IMG/VR virus record: IMGVR_UViG_3300037341_000028
Location: 1 to 48,856 of that record
Strand: one strand, 5' to 3'
Length of the DNA stretch: 48,856 nt
Source of the DNA: a virus
Position 1 is the first letter of the stretch; each line of letters opens with the position of its first letter. Of the stretch, positions 15,802-22,621 are shown piece by piece. Both the position numbers and the translations under genes were made by a program. The notes below the pieces were generated by a model. That model saw only the letters and a list, made by a program, of their open reading frames with translations. It was not told the origin of the DNA and did no database searches.

Positions 15802-16420
15802 CTGGCAGTGGTCCTAGTTCCTGTGTCTCTGGCACTTCGTACGCCTGCTCGTCATAACGTGCCAGGCGATTACGGTCTTCTTCGTGTTTCGCGCTTTGTC
15901 TCTGGATTTCTAACCAGTGCGTATGAACTTTCTTTCTCAGGTTCTCCACTTCGGCTTGCAATGCCCTGTATTGCTGCAACGTTTCGGCATGCTTGGCCTC
16001 GCTTTCTTCGAGTGCCAGGAGGTGTGCATCAGCCTGTTGTTTGCACACATTCAGTTGATATTCGAGCTGCAACACCATATGGTGTGCCTCTCGCAGTGCC
16101 TTACCTTGAGCTGTAAACTCGGCTTCATTGGTAGCGAGGCGATCACGTAAGTCGGTTTCGATCGAGCGTGCTCGCGTCAGTTGCTCCTCAATCGTCGTGT
16201 AGAGCATGTCCGACAACCTGAGCGCATTTTGGAGCCGTTCAGATTGTTCAGCCTGGCCCTGGGCCAGTGTTTTTATTTTTAAATCCAGGCGCTTCTCGGA
16301 TTGGCCCATCAGCCACTTGACAAGTGTAAACACTCCACCAGCCAGGCCACCGAGCGCAGTAAGGATCAGTGAGAGGAATGCAATAGCCTCGGCTGGATTG
16401 TCCTGGATGAATTGCCACAC
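15782..16420 (-). CDS. Membrane-anchored coiled-coil protein of the lysis cassette
   Basis: 212 residues from a GTG with GAGG six bases upstream. Residues 12-38 form one transmembrane helix (IAFLSLILTALGGLAGGVFT) and nearly all of 45-195 is a heptad-rich charged coiled coil. The C-terminus is acidic (PETQELGPLPDGNDAD). It overlaps the holin candidate by 20 bases and is the first gene behind an extended -10 promoter. It could be a spanin-like or holin-regulating protein; long phage coiled coils with one N-terminal anchor are also seen as lysis accessory proteins. No family is named. Confidence 0.7.
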   Translation of the reverse strand: MWQFIQDNPAEAIAFLSLILTALGGLAGGVFTLVKWLMGQSEKRLDLKIKTLAQGQAEQSERLQNALRLSDMLYTTIEEQLTRARSIETDLRDRLATNEAEFTAQGKALREAHHMVLQLEYQLNVCKQQADAHLLALEESEAKHAETLQQYRALQAEVENLRKKVHTHWLEIQRQSAKHEEDRNRLARYDEQAYEVPETQELGPLPDGNDAD

Positions 16421-16454
16421 AAAACCTCAACGAAAAACCTGATACGTCAGTCTG

Positions 16455-16483
16455 ATTATAGCATGTATTTCTCCTTTTGTGTA
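16455..16483 (-). promoter_or_regulatory. Extended -10 promoter for lysis and terminase genes
   Basis: Leftward TACACA (16478-16483), 17-base spacer ending in TGC, then TATAAT (16455-16460). The -10 box is perfect and preceded by TG, which makes up for the weak -35. Transcription would start near 16448, about 28 bases before the GTG of the coiled-coil protein. The region 16421-16548 has no other gene. Confidence 0.65.
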
Positions 16484-16548
16484 TCCCTCCCCAGCACTCG
16501 TCACACCTCCTCCCGCAACCCAGGGCGGCGACGCGCCAATCATGCACG

Positions 16549-16807
16549 TCATTCAAACATATCCAGTTGTCGCGGCCTATCCCGCTCCTCGGTAATGCGC
16601 TGCTGCGCAGACGCGATGCACCTCGCTCATAATCTCAGTGAGCCAGGCAACCCATTGCGCCCGCCCGCCCCGATCATCGTCCCAGGCCATATTCATGAAT
16701 GCGATGCCCGACGGTGGATCACACACGAGCGCGTGTATACTGTCGCTCTCTAACGTCCGCAGCACGTCCAGTGCATCGCCGTGGTGAAGTGTTACGGTAC
16801 CCATCAT
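16549..16807 (-). pseudogene. Remnant of a DNA methyltransferase, internally deleted and frameshifted
   Basis: The ORF from 16807 encodes 76 residues. It starts with the classic N-terminus of a phage amino-methyltransferase: TVTLHHGDALDVLRTLESDS, then ALVCDPPSGIAFMNMAWDDD, where DPPSG is the catalytic motif IV. It then has RGGRAQWVAWLTEIMSEVHR and ends at 16577 after a few unrelated residues. In another frame the same DNA continues with ITEERDRPRQLDMFE and a stop at 16549, a typical C-terminal end of such enzymes. The SAM-binding region is missing. A deletion of the middle with a frameshift explains this. A functional 76-residue protein is less likely. Confidence 0.7.
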
Positions 16808-17139
16808 TCCACCCCCTCCACTTGCTGCTTTACATCCCATTTCACATGTCGAGACGGGTCTTGGAGCAGGTGCCAACGCATAGGCATGTATGCGCTGGTA
16901 GGATACACCGGGATAATGCACACCTCCGGCAGATACACATAGATACACGGCACAAATTTTCCATAGAGCGGCGTCTTTGCTATGCTGCATTGCGGCTCAC
17001 TCCAGACAATCGCCGTCGGTAAATAGCCATAATCAAGCACATAGCAACGCAGAAAATATTCAAGATCATCCGGGATCGGTTCTCCATTCGGGAACGCAAA
17101 TCCCGGAAAACTCCACCCAGCAGGCCATTCGAATTTCAT
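16804..17139 (-). CDS. Small protein, unknown function
   Basis: 111 residues, ATG overlapping the previous stop (ATGA) and stop overlapping the next ATG. The chain is rich in aromatic residues, with FEWPAGWSFPGFAFPNGEPI, a middle AIVWSEPQCS, and VCIIPVYPTSAYMPMRWHLL. This suggests a compact beta-rich fold. No family is recognised. It lies between the primase-helicase region and the decayed methyltransferase. Confidence 0.65.
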   Translation of the reverse strand: MKFEWPAGWSFPGFAFPNGEPIPDDLEYFLRCYVLDYGYLPTAIVWSEPQCSIAKTPLYGKFVPCIYVYLPEVCIIPVYPTSAYMPMRWHLLQDPSRHVKWDVKQQVEGVE

Positions 17140-17369
17140 GCATTTCCCTCCACTTGCTCTCGCAGCCGTTCCATGGCTAGCGGCAGACTGTACCACGGCG
17201 GCGCGTCTGTGTCGTCTAGCGTCCAGTATGGCGCCGTGGGCGCCTCGATACCGAGTGCAGTAGCAAGGCGCTCCAATTCGGCATGTAGAGCGCGGCGTTG
17301 TTCGGCCCGCGCTGCCAATTCGGGCTGGTCGGAGTGGTGGCGTTGTGTGGTGAGTTTGCGGCGTGCCAT
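17136..17369 (-). CDS. Small protein downstream of the primase-helicase, unknown
   Basis: 77 residues; its ATG shares a base with the stop of the primase-helicase gene. Residues 1-20 are basic (MARRKLTTQRHHSDQPELAA), followed by a helix (RRALHAELERLATALGIEA) and an acidic Trp-containing segment (APYWTLDDTDAPPWYSLPL). No family is recognised; a partner of the helicase is only suggested by coupling. Confidence 0.6.
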   Translation of the reverse strand: MARRKLTTQRHHSDQPELAARAEQRRALHAELERLATALGIEAPTAPYWTLDDTDAPPWYSLPLAMERLREQVEGNA

Positions 17370-19546
17370 TAGTAGCCCTCCACAGCGTTATACCCGCCGT
17401 TCTCATGCAGCCATTGTGCAACCTGATTACTCGCATCCGCCCGACTTGCAAATGGTTCGGGCCAAATGATATGGCCTTGATCATCCGTTAACCAGTGCTG
17501 CCCATTGTCGATTGTGATGCGGAGTGTACCCGATGTGTGTGCACTGAGTACATCCCCGATGTACTCTTTTTGCGATTTTTCGCCTATAGAATAGCAGGCA
17601 GAGTAGGCAGAGTTACCAAAAAATGCCGTTTTATCGCTTCCTGATGCGTCGCCAACTCTGCCACCCCCCCAGGCAGAGTTAGGCAGAGTTGGGGCCCCGT
17701 AGGCAGAGTGCCTACTCTGCCTACTATTCCCACTCTGCCCACTCTGCCTACTCTGCCTGCAAATTTTCTCGTATTTGCCATAACCCACTTTACGAACAAG
17801 CAAGCTATCGGCAAGGTGACGTAACTGTTTTTGCACAGCATTGACGGTGGTTTCCAGTTCGGCGGCGATGTCTTTGGGTGTGTACTGGATGCCTTCCTGC
17901 ATTACCTCCAGAACGCGCTGGCGCTCGCTCGTGATGGCATATGCAGCCGCGTCACCTTCGATACGGTGCTCAGTCGCATAATCATCCCATGACAGCGCCA
18001 GTTCCTCATCGTCAACATCGCGGCCACGAATATGGAGCACCATGTCATCAGAGCCAGGCACGCGCCCGATAATCCACATCGTTGCGACGCCGCCCGTCAG
18101 ACCAGTAGAACCGCTGATCTCATCAAATACATCATCGGCCTTGGCCTTGCGGGTGTGATGAATAGTAATGATCGTAATGCGGTGGCGCTCTGCAAACTCG
18201 TTCAATGGCTTGACAGCATTGTAATCGTCGTCGTATGGGTTTGCGTTCTTGTCTCGTGGTGCCCTGATATTCTGAAGGATGTCCACAACAATGAGCGCGG
18301 TTTTCGGATGATGCTGCATCCATTCCTCGAGCATCTGAATGCCCGCCTCGCCGCGTTCCCAGGATGTAAAAAGATGGAAGTTATCAGGCCATTCGAGGGT
18401 ATCCCCAAGCATTGCCCCGACGCGGCTTTTCATGCGGCGTTGATTGCTCTCCAGATCGAGATACAGCACCTCGCCGGATCGTGTGTCCAGACTGTCAAAC
18501 GCCTTCCGCTGCTGCATTGCCACAGCCAGTGACAGACCGAGCGCCAGCCATGACTTCTTGGTCTTCGGTTTGCCAGCCATCAGGCAACAGCCTTCCGGTA
18601 GCAGGCCCGGCACAACCCACTGCAACTCGTCAAACTCTTTACGACGCAGCGCAAACAGCGTAATGCCTTCTTGTATCCAGGCTGGCGTATAGACTGTGCC
18701 AGTACGGGCGCGCTTTTCGAGTGCCTGCAATGTCTCTTCGGGGTTGTCGCGGCAGAAATCAGCCAGGTCATAACCGAAATCATGACCCAGATCAATCGCC
18801 GTTCCCCTTACCTGCTCAGCGATTTGGGGTGCAATCCTACGGCCTTTATCGTCGCTATCGAGCGCCACATACACCCGGCCCTGCCATCGCTCCTGAAGCT
18901 CTTCTACAAGCAGCTGCGGTAACTTCTTCTCACCGCCTGGTACACAGATGGCAGGCACACCGTAGTGATGAGCGACCACAGTAGACGCCTCGCCATTGCA
19001 GATGATCAGGCAGTCGAGTTGCATACTGATTGCCACACCAAGCCCATACCAACACGGTTTCCAGCCTTTTTCGTGATCGTACTTCAGCCCGGCTTTCTCT
19101 TCGTCCAGATACCGATACCGGGTGCCCGTCTGTGTCGCAATAGCCAACACCTTATGGCCGCGCCGCCGGGTTTCTTTCCACCCGGCGCGGCTAAATACCT
19201 GTTTGCTCACACCGTGTTTTGTAGCGTAATCCTCGAGCGAGGTATACGCCGGTTTCGGTGCGTATGTGGCGCCCTGCGTCAACCCGGCGCGCTCCCAGGC
19301 GGTGCCTGGTAACTGCGTGTCGTTGGGTGTCTGGATATTCAGGCGCTCAGCCAACTCCCGCTGGCTCCCGCCTTCCTCGTCTTTGTGATCGTACCAGACT
19401 AGAAAGCCATCATCGTTTTCCGACACGGCGAGCGTGCCCCCATCGGCATCGGCTCGCCACGGTGTGTTGTAGCGGCCTTCGCCGTGCTGTGTATTCTGGT
19501 ATGGTTCGAGTGCCTGCAAGATAGCGGTTTTTGTGTCGTACATCAT
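17369..19546 (-). CDS. Toprim primase-like / RepA-type helicase replication protein
   Basis: 725 residues from the ATG at 19546, preceded by AGGACACG. Residues 1-95 resemble the N-terminal unit before phage Toprim domains but lack zinc-binding Cys. The Toprim fold spans about 175-270 with Glu186 (CNGEAS) and Asp230/232 (ALDSDDKG). A RecA-type AAA domain spans 310-530 with Walker A around 324-332 (AGKPKTKKS) and Walker B 418-422 (LIVVD). A winged helix lies around 540-595. Residues 596-655 are a Gln/Ser/Arg/Gly-rich linker encoded by repeated DNA 9-mers. It is expected to unwind the origin and possibly prime synthesis. Walker A has Lys where Gly is usual. Confidence 0.85.
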   Translation of the reverse strand: MMYDTKTAILQALEPYQNTQHGEGRYNTPWRADADGGTLAVSENDDGFLVWYDHKDEEGGSQRELAERLNIQTPNDTQLPGTAWERAGLTQGATYAPKPAYTSLEDYATKHGVSKQVFSRAGWKETRRRGHKVLAIATQTGTRYRYLDEEKAGLKYDHEKGWKPCWYGLGVAISMQLDCLIICNGEASTVVAHHYGVPAICVPGGEKKLPQLLVEELQERWQGRVYVALDSDDKGRRIAPQIAEQVRGTAIDLGHDFGYDLADFCRDNPEETLQALEKRARTGTVYTPAWIQEGITLFALRRKEFDELQWVVPGLLPEGCCLMAGKPKTKKSWLALGLSLAVAMQQRKAFDSLDTRSGEVLYLDLESNQRRMKSRVGAMLGDTLEWPDNFHLFTSWERGEAGIQMLEEWMQHHPKTALIVVDILQNIRAPRDKNANPYDDDYNAVKPLNEFAERHRITIITIHHTRKAKADDVFDEISGSTGLTGGVATMWIIGRVPGSDDMVLHIRGRDVDDEELALSWDDYATEHRIEGDAAAYAITSERQRVLEVMQEGIQYTPKDIAAELETTVNAVQKQLRHLADSLLVRKVGYGKYEKICRQSRQSGQSGNSRQSRHSAYGAPTLPNSAWGGGRVGDASGSDKTAFFGNSAYSACYSIGEKSQKEYIGDVLSAHTSGTLRITIDNGQHWLTDDQGHIIWPEPFASRADASNQVAQWLHENGGYNAVEGY
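17596..17758. repeat. Ten 9-mer repeats inside the replication gene (iteron-like, possible origin)
   Basis: AGGCAGAGT occurs directly at 17596, 17605, 17671, 17681 and 17701. Its complement ACTCTGCC(T) occurs at 17655, 17714, 17732, 17741 and 17750. Five copies per orientation in 163 bases, arranged as direct groups that face each other, are far more than chance. They encode the low-complexity linker of the primase-helicase. Phage origins inside the initiator gene are known (lambda ori lies in gene O), so an origin is a reasonable inference; a coding repeat of no further role is the alternative. Confidence 0.7.
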
Positions 19547-19565
19547 CGTGTCCTGATTTGCAATA

Positions 19566-20120
19566 TTATTCGGCCACTTCTCCATCGATAACCGTGCCGT
19601 CAAACTCGCTTGCCAGGTACAAGCCGGCTAGCAGATCAGGCACCACGATGCGAGCGCACATACTGATAGCGCGCCACCTGCACATATTCGCCGGGTACTT
19701 TTTCCAGTTGCTATCTGGTTTCACCAACCCGGCCCGCTCTGCATCCTTCACGCTATAGGTAAGCGTGAAGCGAAACCCGGTACTCCTGATCATCGTAACG
19801 GTGCAGGCGTCGTCGGTGCTGCTGTCAATCGAGAGGCGCACAATGTCGGGTCGGCTTTGGATTTTCGCTAGCATTCCCTGCGAGGTGAGCGCAACCTTGC
19901 CCATTACCACTTGCAGATTATCGCCCACCGAGGAAAGCGGGAACCCCAGTTCATACGCCTTGAGCATCGCAAACGCGGCCTGCTCCGGCTTACTCACGCC
20001 TGCTACCAGACGGCATTCATAGACGGTTTCAGCCATCGATGTAATCAGATGCCACGCCTCAGGCGTCACTTCGCGCCGCGCAAGTTCGGTGGTTGTGGTC
20101 GGTACCAATTCGGTGGTCAT
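19566..20120 (-). CDS. RecT-like single-strand annealing protein
   Basis: 184 residues. The block QAAFAMLKAYELGFPLSSVG, then LQVVMGKVALTSQGMLAKI, and near the end WKKYPANMCRWRAISMCARI and VVPDLLAGLYLASEF, is the shared layout of a short RecT-related family in phages: a motif for growing on ssDNA ends, a G-K-x-x-L-T strand and a conserved K/R-P-x-M-x-R-x-R. Such proteins anneal complementary single strands during recombination and replication restart. It overlaps the stop of the ERCC4-like gene by 4 bases and lies just before the primase-helicase. Confidence 0.75.
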   Translation of the reverse strand: MTTELVPTTTTELARREVTPEAWHLITSMAETVYECRLVAGVSKPEQAAFAMLKAYELGFPLSSVGDNLQVVMGKVALTSQGMLAKIQSRPDIVRLSIDSSTDDACTVTMIRSTGFRFTLTYSVKDAERAGLVKPDSNWKKYPANMCRWRAISMCARIVVPDLLAGLYLASEFDGTVIDGEVAE

Positions 20121-20764
20121 GTGGTTGCCTCCTGCGGTTCGTGGACTTCCACACGGAAACCCATATCATCGTACAATCCCATCGCCTCGCGTACCTTACG
20201 CCGGGTTTCTGGCCCGATGCCTGGGAGCTCATGCTGATCATCAGTGAGCACCATCAGTGCCCACGCGGCGCTGCCGCAGTGCTCCAGAAGTGCTATGGCC
20301 TTCTGCTCGCCGATGCCTGGCAAGGCCAGCAGCATATCGAGATCAGGATCGGCAAAGAGCACGTCACGCGGCGGGCGTACGCGGCGCGCGCTACGGTCAC
20401 GGCTAGCCAGACGTTGCACCGTCTCGACAAGCGTTTCCTGTTTGATATGCAGCGTCCCGACGCCGATTTCTTGCACGCTCAAGAGCGCGCCGGATAGATC
20501 ATCGTCAAGCGTGCGCTTGCCCTCCAGCGTGATGAGATATGCCCACGGTGAGAGGTTACGAAGCTTTAACATGTCAGCATAGAGTGTCTTATCACGCAAT
20601 GCATGGCGCAATTCATTCGTAGCCATGACGCGAATGGCTAACTGTGCACCATCGGCGCATACAGCCAGGTACGATGCTGGCGTAATTGGCGCGCTGATGG
20701 CAGGTACACGCCACTCCGGCTGCGCTTGCATATTCATTCCATTATAGAGTATACTAGTCAGCAT
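20117..20764 (-). CDS. ERCC4-like protein with double HhH, catalytic motif apparently lost
   Basis: 215 residues from the ATG at 20764, with GGAG eight bases before it. The C-terminal half has two helix-hairpin-helix units, LLALPGIGEQKAIALLEHCG and HELPGIGPETRRKVREAMG, which bind DNA non-specifically. The N-terminal half has the order of an ERCC4/XPF nuclease: a beta strand, LRHALRDKTLYADMLKLRNL, and WAYLITLEGKR. At the place of the catalytic E-R-K-x3-D motif it reads AIRVMATNEL, so the acids are not seen. It may be an inactive DNA-structure binder. It is linked to recT and the primase-helicase. Confidence 0.6.
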   Translation of the reverse strand: MLTSILYNGMNMQAQPEWRVPAISAPITPASYLAVCADGAQLAIRVMATNELRHALRDKTLYADMLKLRNLSPWAYLITLEGKRTLDDDLSGALLSVQEIGVGTLHIKQETLVETVQRLASRDRSARRVRPPRDVLFADPDLDMLLALPGIGEQKAIALLEHCGSAAWALMVLTDDQHELPGIGPETRRKVREAMGLYDDMGFRVEVHEPQEATT

Positions 20765-20778
20765 GATTGTTTCTCCAT

Positions 20779-20816
20779 AAAGCGCCTGTGCAGGTGATCA
20801 CCTGCACAGGCGCTTT
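20779..20816. terminator. Perfect 38-base palindrome between two replication genes
   Basis: Bases 20779-20797 are the exact reverse complement of 20798-20816 (arms begin AAAGCGCCTG, centre TGATCA). It starts 10 bases upstream of the stop-side end of the 239-residue gene's trailing gap and ends 14 bases before the ATG of the ERCC4-like gene. As RNA it is a strong GC-rich stem with short A/U ends, so it may act as a partial terminator or processing site in the leftward operon; as DNA it could be an operator or cruciform site. Confidence 0.6.
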
Positions 20817-20825
20817 TGCTCATCG

Positions 20826-21545
20826 CTAGTAGGGCAGGATGCCCGTGATATCGATGACCTCTTTAGATGTCATCGTAATACCCGCGTCCTTCATCAGTGG
20901 GTTGGCCTCGAGCATCTGTTGAAATGCCTTTTCGGGATCGGGCTGCTGCTGTGCTGCTGTCCACATCGCAGGCAGCAGCGTAACCAGCGTGCCACGCTGC
21001 GGGTGCTCGTCTTCAATTGGCTGTGGTACGTTCTTCGTCGGGGCATCGCCGCCATTGCGACGTTCATTCCAGAACGCCTCTGCAGCAGCCTCACATGCTT
21101 CACGGCTCTCGAAAACCTCAACGAACCAGGGCGCTGTCAGGTCTTTCTGCTCGCCGTCTTTGTTCGTGTACTCACCTGTTTTTACCAACTGAATATGCAC
21201 CCAATGCCGATGTACCTGGCTCATTGGGTCTGCAACACCGAGCGCCGTCAACGATGGGCGTACTACCTTCGTCCAGTCGGGCCGCTTGCGCGAGCGCGCT
21301 TGCATTGTGCGGTCAATGTTGTAGGTGTTCCCATCACGGCTCGTGCCATAAAAGTTGAAGACAATTTCCACATCCGGGTTTTTATGCTCCGGATTGTTGG
21401 CATCATAGTCAACCAACTGCCAGCGACCATCAACCTGTTGAAACACGACCTCGCGTGTGTCGATCTCGCACTCGACAAAATAGTCTTTCGTCCGGGATTG
21501 CGGCTCCGTTGTGGCGTTCATTGCGTTTGCCATTGCGTTGTTCAT
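20826..21545 (-). CDS. Conserved-looking early protein, unknown (replication cluster)
   Basis: 239 residues from the ATG at 21545, preceded by AAAGGAACC; the ORF is open back to 21599 without a good ribosome site. Visible segments are DYFVECEIDTREVVFQQVDG, RKRPDWTKVVRPSLTALGVA, a beta pair HRHWVHIQLVKTGEYTNKDG, and an acidic to helical C-terminus with a Gln-rich piece. Position directly upstream of the annealing and helicase genes suggests a DNA-handling role such as an OB-type ssDNA binder, but no motif proves this. Confidence 0.6.
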   Translation of the reverse strand: MNNAMANAMNATTEPQSRTKDYFVECEIDTREVVFQQVDGRWQLVDYDANNPEHKNPDVEIVFNFYGTSRDGNTYNIDRTMQARSRKRPDWTKVVRPSLTALGVADPMSQVHRHWVHIQLVKTGEYTNKDGEQKDLTAPWFVEVFESREACEAAAEAFWNERRNGGDAPTKNVPQPIEDEHPQRGTLVTLLPAMWTAAQQQPDPEKAFQQMLEANPLMKDAGITMTSKEVIDITGILPY

Positions 21546-21567
21546 GTTGGTTCCTTTCGTGTTGTGA

Positions 21568-21627
21568 TTACGGCTTCGATTGATAGTCAACGGTGTCATC
21601 GATATATGGTGCCATAGTGGTACTCAT
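21568..21627 (-). CDS. Possible 19-residue coupled ORF
   Basis: An ATG overlapping the stop of the 102-residue gene (ATGA) opens MSTTMAPYIDDTVDYQSKP and a TAA stop. The only support is coupling and its fit in the gap before the next ribosome site. It may be just a leader peptide. Confidence 0.35.
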   Translation of the reverse strand: MSTTMAPYIDDTVDYQSKP

Positions 21628-21932
21628 ACCGTCACCACCTGCCAGCGACACCATATCGGGATGCGCTGGTCTTTGTGCACCTCGTATGCCAGATCGCTGC
21701 TACTGCCACCAATCTCAAACACGGCTTCCCAATCCTCTGCGGCTATCGCGGCTTCCAGTTCGGCGCGCAACTGGCGCAACTCAGCGTCGTGCAACTCGTC
21801 AGTTGTCTGGACACCGAATGCCCGCATAGCCTCAACCATTCCTCTCCACTCCATTGCCATCAAATAATCCCCACGCCCAGCCACCTCCTCTTCTGCGATG
21901 TTTTGCAGGAGTTGTGTTATGTCCACGCTCAT
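21624..21932 (-). CDS. Small early protein, unknown
   Basis: 102 residues; ATG overlaps the upstream stop. Mostly helical: ITQLLQNIAEEEVAGRGDYL, WRGMVEAMRAFGVQTTDELH, then LRQLRAELEAAIAAEDWEAV, and a short beta tail ending IPIWCRWQVVTV. Acidic overall. No family is recognised. It is in the first, short-gene part of the leftward early operon. Confidence 0.65.
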   Translation of the reverse strand: MSVDITQLLQNIAEEEVAGRGDYLMAMEWRGMVEAMRAFGVQTTDELHDAELRQLRAELEAAIAAEDWEAVFEIGGSSSDLAYEVHKDQRIPIWCRWQVVTV

Positions 21933-22075
21933 GACTTCTCCTGTTCCTCCTCCTTCTGTTGTTCCTTGTGTGCCTGTGCAATCGCCTGTCCGCTATTGCA
22001 ACCCTGCTTCTGCTGTATCTCGTCTGCCCGTTCTAACAGGCGTACGGCTTCCTCTCGTGTGATGTCTGCCATCAT
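21929..22075 (-). CDS. 48-residue charged helical protein
   Basis: Starts MMADITREEAVRLLERADEI and ends with a Gln/Glu/Lys-rich helix; either of two adjacent ATG codons may start it. Stop overlaps the next ATG (ATGA). No known family; small acidic early phage proteins of this kind often bind host factors. Confidence 0.55.
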   Translation of the reverse strand: MMADITREEAVRLLERADEIQQKQGCNSGQAIAQAHKEQQKEEEQEKS

Positions 22076-22077
22076 CC

Positions 22078-22221
22078 CTACCCTTTCAACCGCTTGTAAA
22101 CGATATTGTCCAGCGCCGCCTGTGCCGCCTGGCGCGTAGGATAAAATCCTACAAGGTCGCCATCCAAGTAGGCGGCATAGTCGCCTGTGATTGTGTCGTA
22201 CTCAACGTATTTGTGGTTCAT
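22078..22221 (-). CDS. 47-residue early protein, first gene of the leftward operon
   Basis: ATG at 22221 is preceded by AGAGGAGCATCGGA, and the chain reads MNHKYVEYDTITGDYAAYLD followed by DLVGFYPTRQAAQAALDNIV and a basic end. A two-strand plus helix fold is likely. It lies about 45 bases behind the leftward promoter, so it should be among the earliest products. No function is recognised. Confidence 0.65.
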   Translation of the reverse strand: MNHKYVEYDTITGDYAAYLDGDLVGFYPTRQAAQAALDNIVYKRLKG

Positions 22222-22267
22222 TCCGATGCTCCTCTTTGTGTGGCGCCGCCCGTTGCGACGTGCTGTT

Positions 22268-22296
22268 ATTGTATCATACTATAACCGCTTTGTCTA
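22268..22296 (-). promoter_or_regulatory. Leftward early promoter
   Basis: Read leftward: TAGACA (22291-22296), 17 bases, TACAAT (22268-22273), each one mismatch from consensus. It faces away from the rightward promoter only five bases on (22302), so the two polymerase sites are back to back and could be controlled by one operator-binding protein. Confidence 0.8.
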
Positions 22297-22301
22297 GAGT
22301 A

Positions 22302-22330
22302 TTGACAAAATGAACATGAACCTTTACAAT
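22302..22330 (+). promoter_or_regulatory. Rightward early promoter
   Basis: TTGACA (22302-22307), 17 bases, TACAAT (22325-22330). The spacer contains the direct repeat ATGAAC-ATGAAC at 22310-22321, a candidate binding site for the XRE-type regulator encoded 40 bases downstream. The ATG codons within this promoter cannot be gene starts. Confidence 0.85.
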
Positions 22331-22369
22331 GGACGTGGACAGAGGGATGACAGGGAGAGGGGAGGGGAC

Positions 22370-22621
22370 ATGACGAAGGTTGTGAATAAGTTAAAAAAAA
22401 TTCGCCTCATGCGGTCGGCAGAGATGAATGTTCATCTGTCATTGTCAGCCGTAGCTCGAGAAATCGACTACAGCCGAACCAACTTATTTTATTTCGAAAC
22501 CAGGACAGATCGCATACCGACGGCTGAGATGCTGGCCCGTTTAGCGGATTTTTACGGCGTCGAGCCGGGCGCCCTGATTGGGTGGAACGAGGATATTGTA
22601 ACAGAGGAGACAGAACAGTGA
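22370..22621 (+). CDS. XRE/Cro-type helix-turn-helix regulator
   Basis: 83 residues from the ATG at 22370, behind GGGGAGGGG. Residues 8-75 form a lambda-repressor-like domain: KKIRLMRSAEMNVHLSLSAV, helix-turn-helix AREIDYSRTNLFYFET, then RIPTAEMLARLADFYGVEPG, which is the usual end of Xre/Cro domains. There is no C-terminal cleavage domain. As the first gene behind one of two divergent early promoters it is the best candidate for the lysis/maintenance switch or an early repressor. Confidence 0.85.
   Translation: MTKVVNKLKKIRLMRSAEMNVHLSLSAVAREIDYSRTNLFYFETRTDRIPTAEMLARLADFYGVEPGALIGWNEDIVTEETEQ

Noticed and set aside
22310-22369. Longer start of the XRE regulator at 22310
   Set aside because: That ATG lies inside the promoter spacer, upstream of the expected transcript start; the ATG at 22370 has a strong ribosome site.
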